NCBI GenBank assembly: GCA_001592805.2
Contig: CP051141.1
Coordinates: 372,001-436,000 of the forward strand
Length of the DNA: 64,000 nt
Direction of reading: 5' to 3'
Origin: Peltaster fructicola
Taxonomy: Eukaryota > Ascomycota > Dothideomycetes
The notes below the pieces were generated by a model that was not told the DNA's origin, ran no database searches, and saw only the letters and a list, made by a program, of their open reading frames with translations. Both the position numbers and the translations under genes were made by a program. Below, piece by piece: positions 11,681 to 22,466 of the stretch. How positions within the stretch are numbered: position 1 is the first letter of the stretch; the number at the start of each line of letters is the position of its first letter.

Positions 11681-13417
11681 TCAGTGATCACCATGATAGT
11701 GATCTAGATGATCCTGACCATCTAATCTCTCGGCCGAATCTGGCACAGGTCCTAGCCATTGCTCAACGGACACCTTGCCCATATGCTCCTTCAGCTCCTT
11801 CGTGACGACATCCACCTCTTCCTCGACACCAAGGAACCGACTCAGAAAGTCGCCCACCTCAGTGTTCTCATGAGTGCCTCGCAGGTCAGCTGCCAGCTCC
11901 GGATCGCTGGTATAGATGTTGACATCTGCAGCACTGTGGCCATGCGTCGACCACCCTATCTGTGCTCGCCTGGAAGTCATGTCTGCGAACGTGTATGCTG
12001 CAATTTCAGGGCTTCCTGTGAGTGCATCGATTTCCTCGCTGCTCACATCGTGGATGCCGAGATCCTCAGCAAGAGCATCCTTGAGATAGTGCTTGATGTC
12101 TGCTGAGCTAGGCGCGGGTGTAGCATCGAGGAAGGCATTGAACCTGTGGTGCGCAAAGCTAGCGGAGTGTGATGTATTGGCGAGCACACCGGGATACCAG
12201 AGGTATTCGGGGTAAGTCGAGTGCAGCTGGCGAGCGGTGGCGAGGCCGCCAGTCTCGTGGTCTGATGTCGAAACCATCAGCGTTGGAGTTTCTGCTTTCT
12301 TGATAAAATCCAGAACGGCTGCCATAGTGCGATCGTACGCGAGCACCTCATGCACTTGGGCGGCAGGATCGTTGGCATGACCAGCATGGTCGATACGGCT
12401 GCCTTCAATCATGATGAAGAAGCCCCTCTCGCTGTCCTTACTGGCGTCGCTCAGCGCCTTAAGTGCGAACTTCGCGGTCTCCTCTAGCGAGGGATACACG
12501 TCGTTCTGTGAGCGGCGGTCGATCTCGTATGGGACGTCTCCTGATGCGAAGAGACCGAGGAGAGGCAGCTTGACACTCGATCCGAGGTTATCAAACTCCT
12601 TTCTCGTCGAGATGTAGTCCCAGCCAGCCTTCTGTGCGAGATCTACCACATCTGTATCGTCTCCTCTGCAGGAGCCGTCTGTAGTGTTGGACAGGAAGTG
12701 ACATCGTCCACCACCGATCATAAGGTCGACCATACGTCCTAGAGGATGCGTCTCGCCGACCATCTGAAGAGCGATCTCATCTTCTTGTATCCTCTTTCTC
12801 ACATGGCTTGCGAAGACGGCGGGTGTAGCATCGGTTATCCTCGTTGTCACCACCAGCCCGGTTGTGTAGCCCATTCTCTTGGCTGCTTCCATCACACTTC
12901 CACACGGCTCGAAGTTGGGCAAGACCGAGATTGCTCCATTGTAGCTCTTCTGGCCACAAGAGAAGGCTGTAGCTCCTGCAGCAGAGTCTGTGACCAGCGA
13001 GGAACTGCTTCGAGTCCTGCTCTGGCCGATGAGGTGTTGGTCGATGACGAGAGTGTTATCCCAGTGTAGTCCTTCCACGTACTGTCGCCAACTGCGTGTC
13101 AGAGACAGCGAGGTCGGGCCCATGCCATCGCTGACCATGAATATGAGGTTCTTCTTTCCATCTGGACTCGGTCGTGTCGTCGCAGGATCAGCCTGTGAGT
13201 GTTGATAGACGACTGCGAGTACGATGACAGCAGCCGTCGCCATACATGCCCATGCAAAGAGCGCATACTCTCGCCAACGACTCTTGAACGTGGACCTCGT
13301 AGACGCTGCTTTGCCGGTGCGCTCGCCTGTCAAGAGTGCATCCTCCTCTTCCATAGCTGTATCGCCTGATGTTTCTGAAGGTGGGCGCGCCAGAACAGGA
13401 GCGTCGTTGCGTGCCAT
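11681..13417 (-). CDS. PHO8: Vacuolar alkaline phosphatase (Pho8 family)
   Basis: Single exon, 578 residues. A short cytosolic N-terminus with an acidic Glu-Glu-Asp patch is followed by one membrane anchor (about residues 48-70, FAWACMATAAVIVLAVV), a type II topology as in yeast Pho8. The alkaline phosphatase fold begins at LIFMVSDGMGPTS (metal Asp). The phosphorylated Ser lies in VTDSAAGATAFSCG, and metal-binding DHAGHANDP-type (RIDHAGHAND) and SDHETGG motifs follow. The enzyme releases phosphate from monoesters in the vacuole lumen. The ATG at 13417 (MARNDAPVL) is preferred over an in-frame ATG 44 codons upstream, because the extra part has no family resemblance. Confidence 0.9.
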   Translation of the reverse strand: MARNDAPVLARPPSETSGDTAMEEEDALLTGERTGKAASTRSTFKSRWREYALFAWACMATAAVIVLAVVYQHSQADPATTRPSPDGKKNLIFMVSDGMGPTSLSLTRSWRQYVEGLHWDNTLVIDQHLIGQSRTRSSSSLVTDSAAGATAFSCGQKSYNGAISVLPNFEPCGSVMEAAKRMGYTTGLVVTTRITDATPAVFASHVRKRIQEDEIALQMVGETHPLGRMVDLMIGGGRCHFLSNTTDGSCRGDDTDVVDLAQKAGWDYISTRKEFDNLGSSVKLPLLGLFASGDVPYEIDRRSQNDVYPSLEETAKFALKALSDASKDSERGFFIMIEGSRIDHAGHANDPAAQVHEVLAYDRTMAAVLDFIKKAETPTLMVSTSDHETGGLATARQLHSTYPEYLWYPGVLANTSHSASFAHHRFNAFLDATPAPSSADIKHYLKDALAEDLGIHDVSSEEIDALTGSPEIAAYTFADMTSRRAQIGWSTHGHSAADVNIYTSDPELAADLRGTHENTEVGDFLSRFLGVEEEVDVVTKELKEHMGKVSVEQWLGPVPDSAERLDGQDHLDHYHGDH

Positions 13418-13773
13418 GTTGGATGAGATGGACTTATGTCGTCGGTCAAGCGAGTCACATGTCGTATAGTCGATCAGAGTGTCATGTGCAAGTTGCGTGA
13501 AGATGAGTGCAGAAGGATGGTCACCTGAGGCTATGCGCTCATCCAACACATCCCTTCAGCAACAATCGCGACTTCAGCAGAACAAGGCACAGCAATTCAG
13601 TGATATCTTCAGTACAGATACGCGAAACAGAGTCTAATTGCTATCTTCCAAAATGTCATTATAAGTTCGTGATATGGCACGGTCGCCGCCAAAAAGTCGC
13701 TCATAGCATCGAGGCTGCAGTTGCGTCCTTAGATCGCTCGTTACAATCGTCAAGCCACATTCCGGCCGATATT
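13418..13773. other. Intergenic region upstream of PHO8
   Basis: 356 bases between the PHO8 start and the stop of the glycine-zipper gene. No feature was recognised. It presumably carries the PHO8 promoter. Confidence 0.45.
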
Positions 13774-14926
13774 TCATCTCATAGCAGATCGGCTGCGGTA
13801 GTCGCGGTCATCATAGTCATACCGCTCTTTCTCTGCCTTGTTTTCCTTGTACTGGTGATACTTCTGCTCAGCAGCGTTGACGGCCAGGCCACCCACAACA
13901 GCGCCGATGACCATATCTCGCGCGCCGTGCTTCTTGTCGCCAAACTGTCGTCCCGCGAGTCCACCAACGACAGCGCCTAGAAGACCTGCGCCGACACCAC
14001 GCTTAGAAGTGTCGAAGGTGTCCTCGAGCTTGCCTCGAATGCCCTCTCCTTTTTCGCGCGACCGTGAGCGCGATCGGTCGCGGTCGTCATAGTCATCACG
14101 ATGACTGCGAGCTCGCGACCTCGAGCGGCGTCGGTCTCTGTCATCGTAAGGCGCGAGTTCATTGCTGTTGCCGCCGCGATATTGCGTGACAGCATATTCG
14201 CCGTTCTGCTCGCCCTGGTAGCTGGACGATCGCTGAGCGCCCCAGTCTCTGGGTGGCTATAACAATGTCAGCCAAAGTTTGGTCTCACAAACAATGCGAC
14301 GCCGCAAAGTATGGTACACTTACGCCTCGATAGACTTCAGTCTCGATTATTTCGCGATCATAATCGCGAGAGCGACGGTCCTGCTCGTAGCCTCTGCCAG
14401 AAGTTTGGTATCGCCTGCCAGTATGCTCATCGTAGTCACTGCCGCCGTCATCATCATATCTCGAGCGTGAGCGAGGCGCGCCTCGAGAGGAGGGACGCTG
14501 ATCGTCGTAGTAAGCCATGTCGCGTCTGTAGTACTCTCGATCAGGCTTGCGACGAGGGTCGTCTCGTTCGTTTTCGTAGTTGCGTAGTACTCGGGCACTG
14601 TTTTCGCTTTGTTGATCGTAATCTCTGTCGTCAACAACAGGTGGTGGAGGATGATAGTTTTCACTGCGCTCACGCTCAGGGCTGGGAAGCTCAGCAGTGT
14701 GGCGATGCTGGTGGGGTCGACGCTCTGTAGAACGCCGGTTGCTCCGACGATCTTCTTCCACGGTGATGTCTTCTTGCTTCACAGTTGTTGTTTCTTCTCT
14801 CTTCTGCGGAACTTGCTTGTAACGAGATGACAGAGGGTTATATCGCTGTACTCTCTCATAGGTGTCCTCGCCGTGCTTGTCTGTGAGATGGTCGACCGCC
14901 GTCATGCCGAGTTCAGCAAACTCCAC
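13774..14926 (-). CDS. Arg/Asp-rich protein with glycine zipper (DUF3824-like)
   Basis: Two exons, 14324-14926 and 13774-14256, are joined over a 67-base intron (GTAAGT donor) to give 361 residues. The N-terminal half (MEFAELGMTAVDHLTDKHGE) continues into a highly charged Arg/Asp/Tyr/Glu low-complexity region with RSRSR patches. The C-terminal exon holds a glycine zipper, GVGAGLLGAVVGGLAGR then VIGAVVGGLAVNAAEQKY, which could make a two-helix membrane hairpin or an oligomerising segment. This architecture matches what I recall of the fungal family named DUF3824, whose function is unknown. The next gene on the same strand also encodes a charged repeat protein, but the two do not look like duplicates. 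Confidence 0.75.
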
Positions 14927-15648
14927 TCATCCTTCACTGGGGATGCCACACCAACGGCGTTGTTTTAAGGGTCGTCGAGTGACGTGACTGGTCAACCAGT
15001 GAGGCTGAGCTCCAGGTCTGCCTCTTTCTTGCTGGAATTGGGTGAATGGTGCTGCAATACTGCTGGAAAGTATCGTCCCCTGCAGAGAAGTTGGTGCCTC
15101 GCTGTACTAAACAGTGAGCTGGCTACTGCAGCAGGATCTGGATGATGCGGCGACTTTCTGTGTCGGTCTGGCTCGAAAGAACAGTTTCCTTCTGAGCGGC
15201 TGGGAGATTTATGGAGGGGGCACAGCTCGTGGTGACGTCTCGTTCCGTTTCAATCAGCAGCAAATGTGGACGATCTGGTGCTACTGAGCGCCTCCCGACC
15301 ATCTTCAAGCAGCGGTCAATAGCTGAGCCTACGCACGTGTGACATGAGATTCGCGCGCAACCGCCAATTACCTAGGCCCGGGCTGGCTTATCGAGACGTA
15401 TGACAAAGGCTGTGCCTGGACCTTTACCGTGCATCGACACAAGCCAAGGGTGCACTCCTTCAATGCTGTACGCCGCAGGTGTGTTTCATCAGACACAATG
15501 GCTTGTCCAACCGATTGTTCCAAGGAAATGCGATTTGGAGAACAAGATCTCCTGCCGTACGATGACAGCGGAAGACATTGCGCAGACAACGCATTGGGTA
15601 GCTTCTGTTGATGACTCGTAATCTCATTCGTCGTTATATGGCAATACA
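14927..15648. other. Intergenic region
   Basis: 722 bases between the repeat-protein gene and the glycine-zipper gene. Short frames on both strands overlap without family resemblance. No gene or repeat was recognised. Confidence 0.45.
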
Positions 15649-18163
15649 TCAGTCCTGCCACGGTGATTGATCGACATAGGTCCTGCCACTCACGCCGGCT
15701 ATGGGCTCGGCAGCGAATCTGGTCTGCTTCCTATTCGACTGTCGGTCATCCTCAGCGCCACTGTAAGCATCTATGTCACTACCACGGCTGCGGCGAGAGG
15801 CACTTCGAAGGTGACCTTGACCCGATAGCCGTCTCGGATCAGGTGGGCCTTCATATCTGTCATCTGGTCGTCGACGCTCATCGGGAGGTGGCATGCGGTC
15901 GTCATACCTTGGTCTGTCGTCTGGCTCTCGTCGGTCATCATATCGCGGTCTATCGTCTTGCTCGCGTCGGTCGTCGTGTCGTGGTCTGTCATCGGCCTCT
16001 CGTCGGTCATCGTATCTGCGACGATCATCGGGAGGTCCTCGGTCATCATAGCGTCTGTCGTCAGGTTCACGACGCTCGTCAAAGCGTGGCCGCTCTTCGG
16101 GTGGTCCTCGATTATCGAAACCAGGTCTGTCATCCGGACCTCGTCGATCGTCGTGGCGCGGTCGATCGCCATGTGCTCTATGTCTGTCATCTGGTTCACG
16201 GCGATCGTCATAGGGTCTTGCTCTGTCGTCTCCGTCTCTTCGATCATCATGACGAGGTCGCTCATCGTACGGCAGTCTGTCACGACGTGGCCGCTCCTCA
16301 GGAGGCGGTCGAGAGTGTCGGTGGCGGCCGTCGTGCGGTGGCCGATCATCGGACCTACTGATCAGGAGGTGGTCTGTCGTCAAAATCTTGCACGGTCGGC
16401 AGGAGGTCTGTCATCGAATCTTGCGCGGTCGACAGGAGGTCTATCGTCAAACCTCTGGCGATCAGGCGGTGGTCTGTCATCAAATCTTGGGCGATCATTA
16501 GGCGGTCTGTCATCAAGCCTTGATCGCGGCCTAGAGCAACTTGTCCTCGAACCTCGAACGCTCGTCAGGTGGCGGTCTATCATCCAGTCTTGATCGTGGC
16601 CGAGGAGGCTTATCCTCATACCTAGAGCGCTCATCGTATGGTGGACGATCATCGTATCTTGATCTCGATCTATGTCGTGAACCATCACCTGCCAAATCGT
16701 CAAGTCTGTCTCGCCTTTCAGGAGACGGTTGTCTGCGGTCATCGCGGCTCGATGTTGGTCGCTGGGATCGGCCTGGTTCTGGCTGAGACGCTTGACGAGC
16801 TACTGCCGCTGCGAATGGTAGACCTGGAGACGGTGCAAATGAAGGCCCAATAGCAGGAGGCATGTCCTCAGGAGGCTCGTCGCGCCCGGGAGGTGCTCCA
16901 TTCTGCTGGAAGTAATCATCCTGCTCACGCTGATTTGGTGATGGATCATGACTGCGAGAGTGTCTCAAGGCGTGCTCGCGATCGTGTGGTCGAAGGTGTG
17001 TTGTTGAGCCATGTGCAGATCCCCGACTGTCGCTTCCTCCTGAGATTGAGCCTGTCCGTTGGTCGCGCCTCTGCTGAGAACTTAGCTGTTGACCGGGTCC
17101 AGGCAGTCTGTCTGCAGCTGGTACTCCTGGTGGAGCAGGCTCGCTTGGATGATGGTAGCGGTTGTCAGACACACTACGGCGTCTGCGGTCTCGCTCACCA
17201 CCAATTGTGATTGCTGGCGCTTTTCCTTTGTCGACAAAGGAGCGCCGTGGGCTGTGGTCTGGACGGTTGCTGCCTCTGCGCACAATGCTCGGTCTGCCGT
17301 CAACATGTCGATATAGTGGATTGCGGAAGTATGCAAGAGCTGGTCCTCGTGAGTCGACACTGTCAGTATCATCATTCCGAGATGAGATCCTCCTGGTCTC
17401 TACATGCTCTAGCATCCGTTGTCTCTCTTTGGCTTCTTCCTCGGCTTCTTGCGTGAGGCGACGAGATACACCTTCATACCAATCTGACATGCGCTTGTCA
17501 GGCGTTGCAGGGAGACACTCTCTTGGAAGTGTCGTTGGGAAAAGCTTGCCGGTCTCTGGATCAGTGATGTCCCACCTCTTGACAGCCTCCATTAAGAAGC
17601 CGGCGTGTTCGTCAGGACCAAGGAGCATCTGTATGGTTGACCACATGATCCATCCTTCTGTCTTGAGTGCTGGCACCTCTGGCTCTTCAACTCTTTCTGC
17701 ATGTGGTATGGGCTGTAGGCTGTAGGAACAACCCAGCGACTTGTAGATGAAGGCAATAGATGGGCTTGGTGTTCTGGTGAAAAGCTCGCTGTAGTCTCCG
17801 TTAAGGTCTTCGTAGTACTTCACAAGCTGTCCAGGCATGAGATCGGTACTTTCGGTAGGCTGGTATCGCCGGATCTTGGAGTTGTTAGCCATTATATGCC
17901 GTATGTGACGGTGTTTACTCACAATGATGTCCTTCAGACCACACATGAGGTTCCTGTATTTGTCCGTTCCGGTGTTGTCGTCCTTGAAAAGACTACCGTG
18001 GAAGTATGTGTCTGGTAATCGCTTCCTCTCGTCACTCCGGTCCCCATGTTGTTGCTGGAGCCTCCTTGTATTCTTGCAACACCATCTCGTGCTGAGGTGA
18101 GGGAGCATCTTCCTGGACAGACTCTGCTGGCTCTGTTGGTGCTTGAGCAGCTGAAGTGGCCAT
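15649..18163 (-). CDS. DUF7514-like protein with long Asp-Arg-Pro repeat tail; frame broken in repeats
   Basis: Proposed exons 18036-18163, 17923-17992 and 15649-17874, with introns of 43 and 48 bases. The spliced N-terminus reads TWGPDLFKDD, then a globular domain ending GWIMWSTIQMLLGPDEHAGF and RMSDWYEGVSRRL, which resembles the fungal family I recall as DUF7514 (not verified). A Ser/Arg/Pro-rich linker follows, then a tail built of DDR-P/E repeats. The tail changes frame three times (about 16531-16540, 16382-16385 and 16355-16357), each explained by one extra base. After the last shift it stays open to the stop near 15649 (end SPWQD). Shifts could be assembly errors in repeats or real decay. 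The function is unknown; the tail is probably disordered. Confidence 0.6.
15880..16740. repeat. Degenerate tandem coding repeat (Asp-Asp-Arg-Pro units)
   Basis: Imperfect repeats in multiples of three bases encode DDRPRYDDRREP and RFDDRPPxDRA type units on the minus strand. Because the units lack stops in several frames, long shadow frames stay open on both strands. Unit variants fall into at least two blocks: a Pro-rich block (about 16385-16740) and a Glu/Tyr-rich block (about 15880-16330). Confidence 0.8.
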
Positions 18164-18635
18164 GGTGTTTGTCAGTCTTCTTATAACTGCTGCATCAGAT
18201 AGCTAGCAAGAATGCGAGCGGCGCTCAAGGTAATGTCTTGAGCAGCCGATGATCATTGATCAAGGCGCAATAACGTAGTCTTACAGCAGCGACCTTGTGG
18301 CAGTATTGTGTGAGGTGTTGGCCGCCACGATAACACAAAGGTAGGTAAGAGGGCTGTGTTCTTGATGATGGGCGGTGTTCGGTGCCGTACATGTCGCCTT
18401 ACGTCACTCTTGCTCAGCTTGAGGTCCATCTCATATCAGCAACCTACGCGTGTACACGAACAATGACATTGTTTCGCATGATTTTGTCGACTATTTTGAT
18501 TAACGCTACAATTAGAAGCCGCTTCTCAATCAGACGTGATGTGACGTAACTCTCGCGTCCATTTCTCAAACACATCGCAACATTGTTCGTGCCATATACT
18601 GTGATGTGGCAGTCGAACGAAGTCTGCCCAACACT
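18164..18635. other. Intergenic region
   Basis: 472 bases between UGP1's 3' end and the start of the repeat-protein gene. Presumed UGP1 3' UTR plus promoter. Nothing else is seen. Confidence 0.45.
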
Positions 18636-20601
18636 CTAGTGCTCAAGAAGTCGCAGACTACCCTGAACAACGACGTTCTCAAGGATGGATCCTGGTGGGA
18701 CATCGATGGTGCTACCCTCAGTTGCAACGATGATAACGGTACCCTTGAGGACGACACCACGGCCGAGGTTGACAGCACCGGTGATGGTGAGGTGGTCCAG
18801 TTCGAGAATCTTTGGAATGCTTGGAATACGAGACTGGAAGTTTGACACCTTCTTGAAGTCGTTGCCAAGCTTGATGAGAGGAGCTGGACCGAATCGGTTT
18901 GGATCCATGACTAGCTGGCCGTGCTTGAGTGTGTAGAGGTCAGACTTGACAAGCATGAGGTCTGAGCAGGTCTTGACTGGCAAGAAGCGGCGTCGTGGAA
19001 CGTTGACACCGTGTGCGTTGTTGAAGTGACGGATAGCAGCACCGACTGCAGTCTCGAGCTGGATGATGCTGACATCTGCCTCACCCTTCTTGTCTGCTGG
19101 AATGCTCTTACCGTTAGGAATGATCTCCATGGCGAGCTCGTTGTTCTCGACAACACGCTTGACAGCACGGAGGTTCATCCAGATGTTGTTGGTGTTGAAG
19201 TACTTGAACTTCTTGATCGACTTGAACTCATTGACGTACTGCTTTGGAACCTGAGCAATTTCGAGCAGACGAGCTTGTCCCTCGTAGTCAATGATCGTGC
19301 CACCCTTGACGTCGGCCTTGGTCTTGTCTGTCAATTCCATGATGTACTCTGCTCTTGTCTCGACCATGTGGTGGAGGATGTTGAGGTCGACAACAGCGCC
19401 CAAGTTGTCAGCGTTGGAGAGGAAGACAATCTCAACACCACGCTCGAGCAGCTTATCGAGGATGCCAGAGTTGTACAGTGACTCGAAGACGTCACCGTGT
19501 CCTGGTGGGTACCAGTCGGAGATCTGGGAGTTCGCAGACTTTGGTGCTGGGAGGAGAGAGTCCTTGAGGATACGTGGGTAGCGTGATTGGTTGAAGGTGA
19601 GGATGTCGATGTTGTGGCCTTCGTACTTCTTGATGATGTTTGCAGTGTCGGCATCAGTGTTGAAGGAGTTCATCAGGACGAATGGGACATTAACGTCATA
19701 GGTCTTGTTGAGGTACTCAATCTGACGGACTGAGAGATCCAAGAAGGACATGCCATCACGGACCTCAATGACTGACTTTGGACCAACGCAACCCATGGAG
19801 GTACCAAGACCTCCGTTGAGCTTGAGCACAGCAAGCTTGCTCAGGAACTCAACTGACTCAGTGTTCCCGAGGGAGTTGTAGTCAACGACCTGCTCAGGCT
19901 TTGGTGGAGCGATGCGATTCCAGTCGATCTCGTTGCCCTTCGCCTTGTCGTTAAGGTAGCGACGGAAGAGAGCGAAGAAGTTGTCCATCTCGGTCTCAAA
20001 ACGCTGCTTCTCCTTAGGATCCTTAACTTCGTCGGTGAGGGTGTTGAGGGCATTGCGCATCTGTGAGGCGGCTACTGATGTGGAGGTGTTCTCGAATGCC
20101 TGCAAATCGTGTGTGGTCAGCATTGTCATTGACAGCATTCAGCATGTTCTGTGACTTGGAAGTGGTAAAGTCTGCTTTGTCTCTTCCGAGCTTTGTACAT
20201 TACCCAGCAGCCCTTGCGTCAAGCAAAGCATTACAGCATGGTTGTGCTGCAGTCTTTCATGCTGAGCATAGTCGCTTTGGGCAATAAATGGCTCTTCTGC
20301 TGCTGCTGCTGCAGCTGCTGTTGCCGCTTATACTGCTTGTGCTGCTGCCACCGGGTGCTAATGTTGTTGTGCTCGTAGCTACCTCTACCTTGTACACTTC
20401 TCTTGCTGCCTCTCTCGAGTCTGCCATCATACCGAGCATCACCAGTACTACATCTCTTCCACCTCTTTCTGCGAAAAAGCCACAAAGCCAAGTACTTACC
20501 ACATGTGATTGAGATTTGCCATGATGGCGGCTGCCAGACTCGCCATTAGGTCGTGTGTGAATCGGCAAGGCGTCCTTGATCTTGTCTGCAATGGAGGCCA
20601 T
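18636..20601 (-). CDS. UGP1: UTP-glucose-1-phosphate uridylyltransferase
   Basis: Exons 20500-20601 and 18636-20099 give 521 residues. The spliced junction reads [19 protein letters not shown], agreeing with fungal orthologs as I recall them. The nucleotide-binding loop [16 protein letters not shown] is at about residues 125-140, and the C-terminus is the left-handed beta-helix oligomerisation domain. The enzyme makes UDP-glucose for glycogen, beta-glucan, trehalose (see TPS2 in this window) and glycosylation. The single intron is 400 bases (20100-20499), several times longer than any other here, and contains CTG/CAG-rich sequence. If the intron is retained, the frame stays open for another 80 codons. 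Confidence 0.92.
20288..20345. repeat. CTG/CAG-rich simple repeat inside the UGP1 intron
   Basis: Plus strand reads repeated CTG units interrupted by CAG, TTG and CCG triplets. It lies wholly within the proposed UGP1 intron. Confidence 0.8.
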
Positions 20602-22466
20602 GGTGCGTGCTTATTCTCGAAGAGCTTGACTGATGTCAGAGTGTTGTTTCAATGAGGATGTCGCTCTAAACAAGAGCCAACACTCACACTGTGGATGCAG
20701 GTGGGGTCACAACGTCAGAGGTACTCTGCCGCTAATGCTGGATCCTGTGCTGGGTCTTCGCTGAAGCAATTAACACTGCTGCAGGATTTGAGTGATGTCG
20801 AAGTGCTCGTTGCACAAATTAAGGTAACTGTGAGGGATGGAAGAGATCTGAAGGGGAGGAACTGGCAGGTCGAACGTATCTATACAAAGTTTCATGAATC
20901 GGTGAGTGCCCCACCAAAATATTTATGACCCTGTGCACCACCAAGCGGCTATGAACTCTCAATGGCGATGATCTGCCCAACTTGTTCATGTGGTTGGGCA
21001 GCTCTAAGGCTATTGCAACAGAAGTGGCAATATAGTGTATCATTCTTGCTCGAGATGCTTGTCCGATACTGGCAAGCCTCCTTCATATATTGAGTCTTGT
21101 TGAGTAGGTATCCCTGCTATTGTCTCTTCCTCGTGGCAGGAGTATGCTTTCAATGGTCCATGCGTTGACCATGTGGCTGTCAATACTGGAATGTCACAGT
21201 AGTACCATTGGTACGGCGGACCACGGGTGAGATACGGTTGTGTTATGAGCGGGAGATCGCACAGTCTGTCATTATTGAGTATTTGACCCATGCTGCTGCG
21301 GCTCGTTGCAGCACAGGTGTCCACGATGTCGTCACAGTAGGTCAACCGGACGCCAGTGAGGCTTTGCAGGATGAGCTCGACAAGCCTTCCGCCGTTAATC
21401 TAGAGCCCTTGCTACCTTGTTCCGTGATTAGCTCTTCCGAACAAGTTTCTGCCTGCCAATGGCTCTGAGACCTTTGTCGCTCCTCATCGCCGGTATCTCA
21501 AAGGCGTACGTGGCACAAACAGACTCCCGACAGATGAGCTTAAGTTTCGACCTCTGAGCCGGCCACGTTGGAGATTTCGCAAATGCATTGGAATGATCGT
21601 CCTCACCGCTCCATGATTGTCGTCGCTCGTCTGTCGATCTTGCTCTCATCAGTCAAGGTGCGGGAGGTGGGCAAGCATTCCGGGATGTTTCGAAGACTTG
21701 TGCATTCGTAGAGTGTTGGAGCTCTCCTGATTCATTCGGCATGTGAACGCCAGAGATAGCTCGCGACGTTTCAGAAGGTCATTTCGAGTTGTCCGAGTTG
21801 GGACGAGCTCTACCTTTCACTGACTGTGGAAACTATGACATCGCGACTCAATATCCCATTCAGGTGGGCGTCCATGGCGAGGCTTGAACATAGGCTGCCG
21901 TGATTAGTCCAATATCGACAAGACTTCCCACATACGGAGGTGCGATATAGTAGATTTCGTCGTGTCTTCACAGCAACCACGGCATGTGGATTCCAATAGC
22001 TGAAGCATCAAATGACACAGCATACGAAGCTGTGACATTGATCATGAGACCCTTCCGGAAGGCAGTGTGTTGCCTTCATCTGTATGCATGCCCTTGCTAA
22101 CGCCTCAAGCGACTCGAACGTGAAAGGTTGTACAATTTCAGAGAGCGCTCTCTCGAAAGAGGACCCATGCCGCCAGGTCTTCATGTTCACAACAAGCTTC
22201 GCATATCAGCACGATCGCCTGCTAACCTGCGCACTTCTGTGCATTCACTTCCACAAGCATCGGATCTGGAGCATGCGGTGCGTAACATCGAATGTGGTGT
22301 CCATAGCAGGCCTACCAAAGGTGTAGTATGCTCTGAGCTGCGAGGTTGTGATTACCTTGCCATAAGCAGAGGCTTGAGGTAATAGCAAGGATTCCTGTGT
22401 ACGAGAGGATCGAATTGTCCTTCTTCGTGGCTCTTCAGCACTTGCTTTCGATAAGGCTGGTCTCTC
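20602..22466. other. Long gene-poor stretch
   Basis: About 1.9 kb between the UGP1 start and the 3' end of the FolB-like gene. The longest open frames (about 70-100 codons, for example 21040-21345 on the minus strand) have no recognised motif and no convincing splice model. No RNA gene or transposon signature was seen. Confidence 0.45.

Noticed and set aside
15663-16593. Long plus-strand open frames opposite the Asp-Arg-Pro repeat
   Set aside because: They are stop-poor readings of the repeat on the other strand. The minus strand fits the DDRP protein and the splice sites; the plus reading is a repeat artefact.
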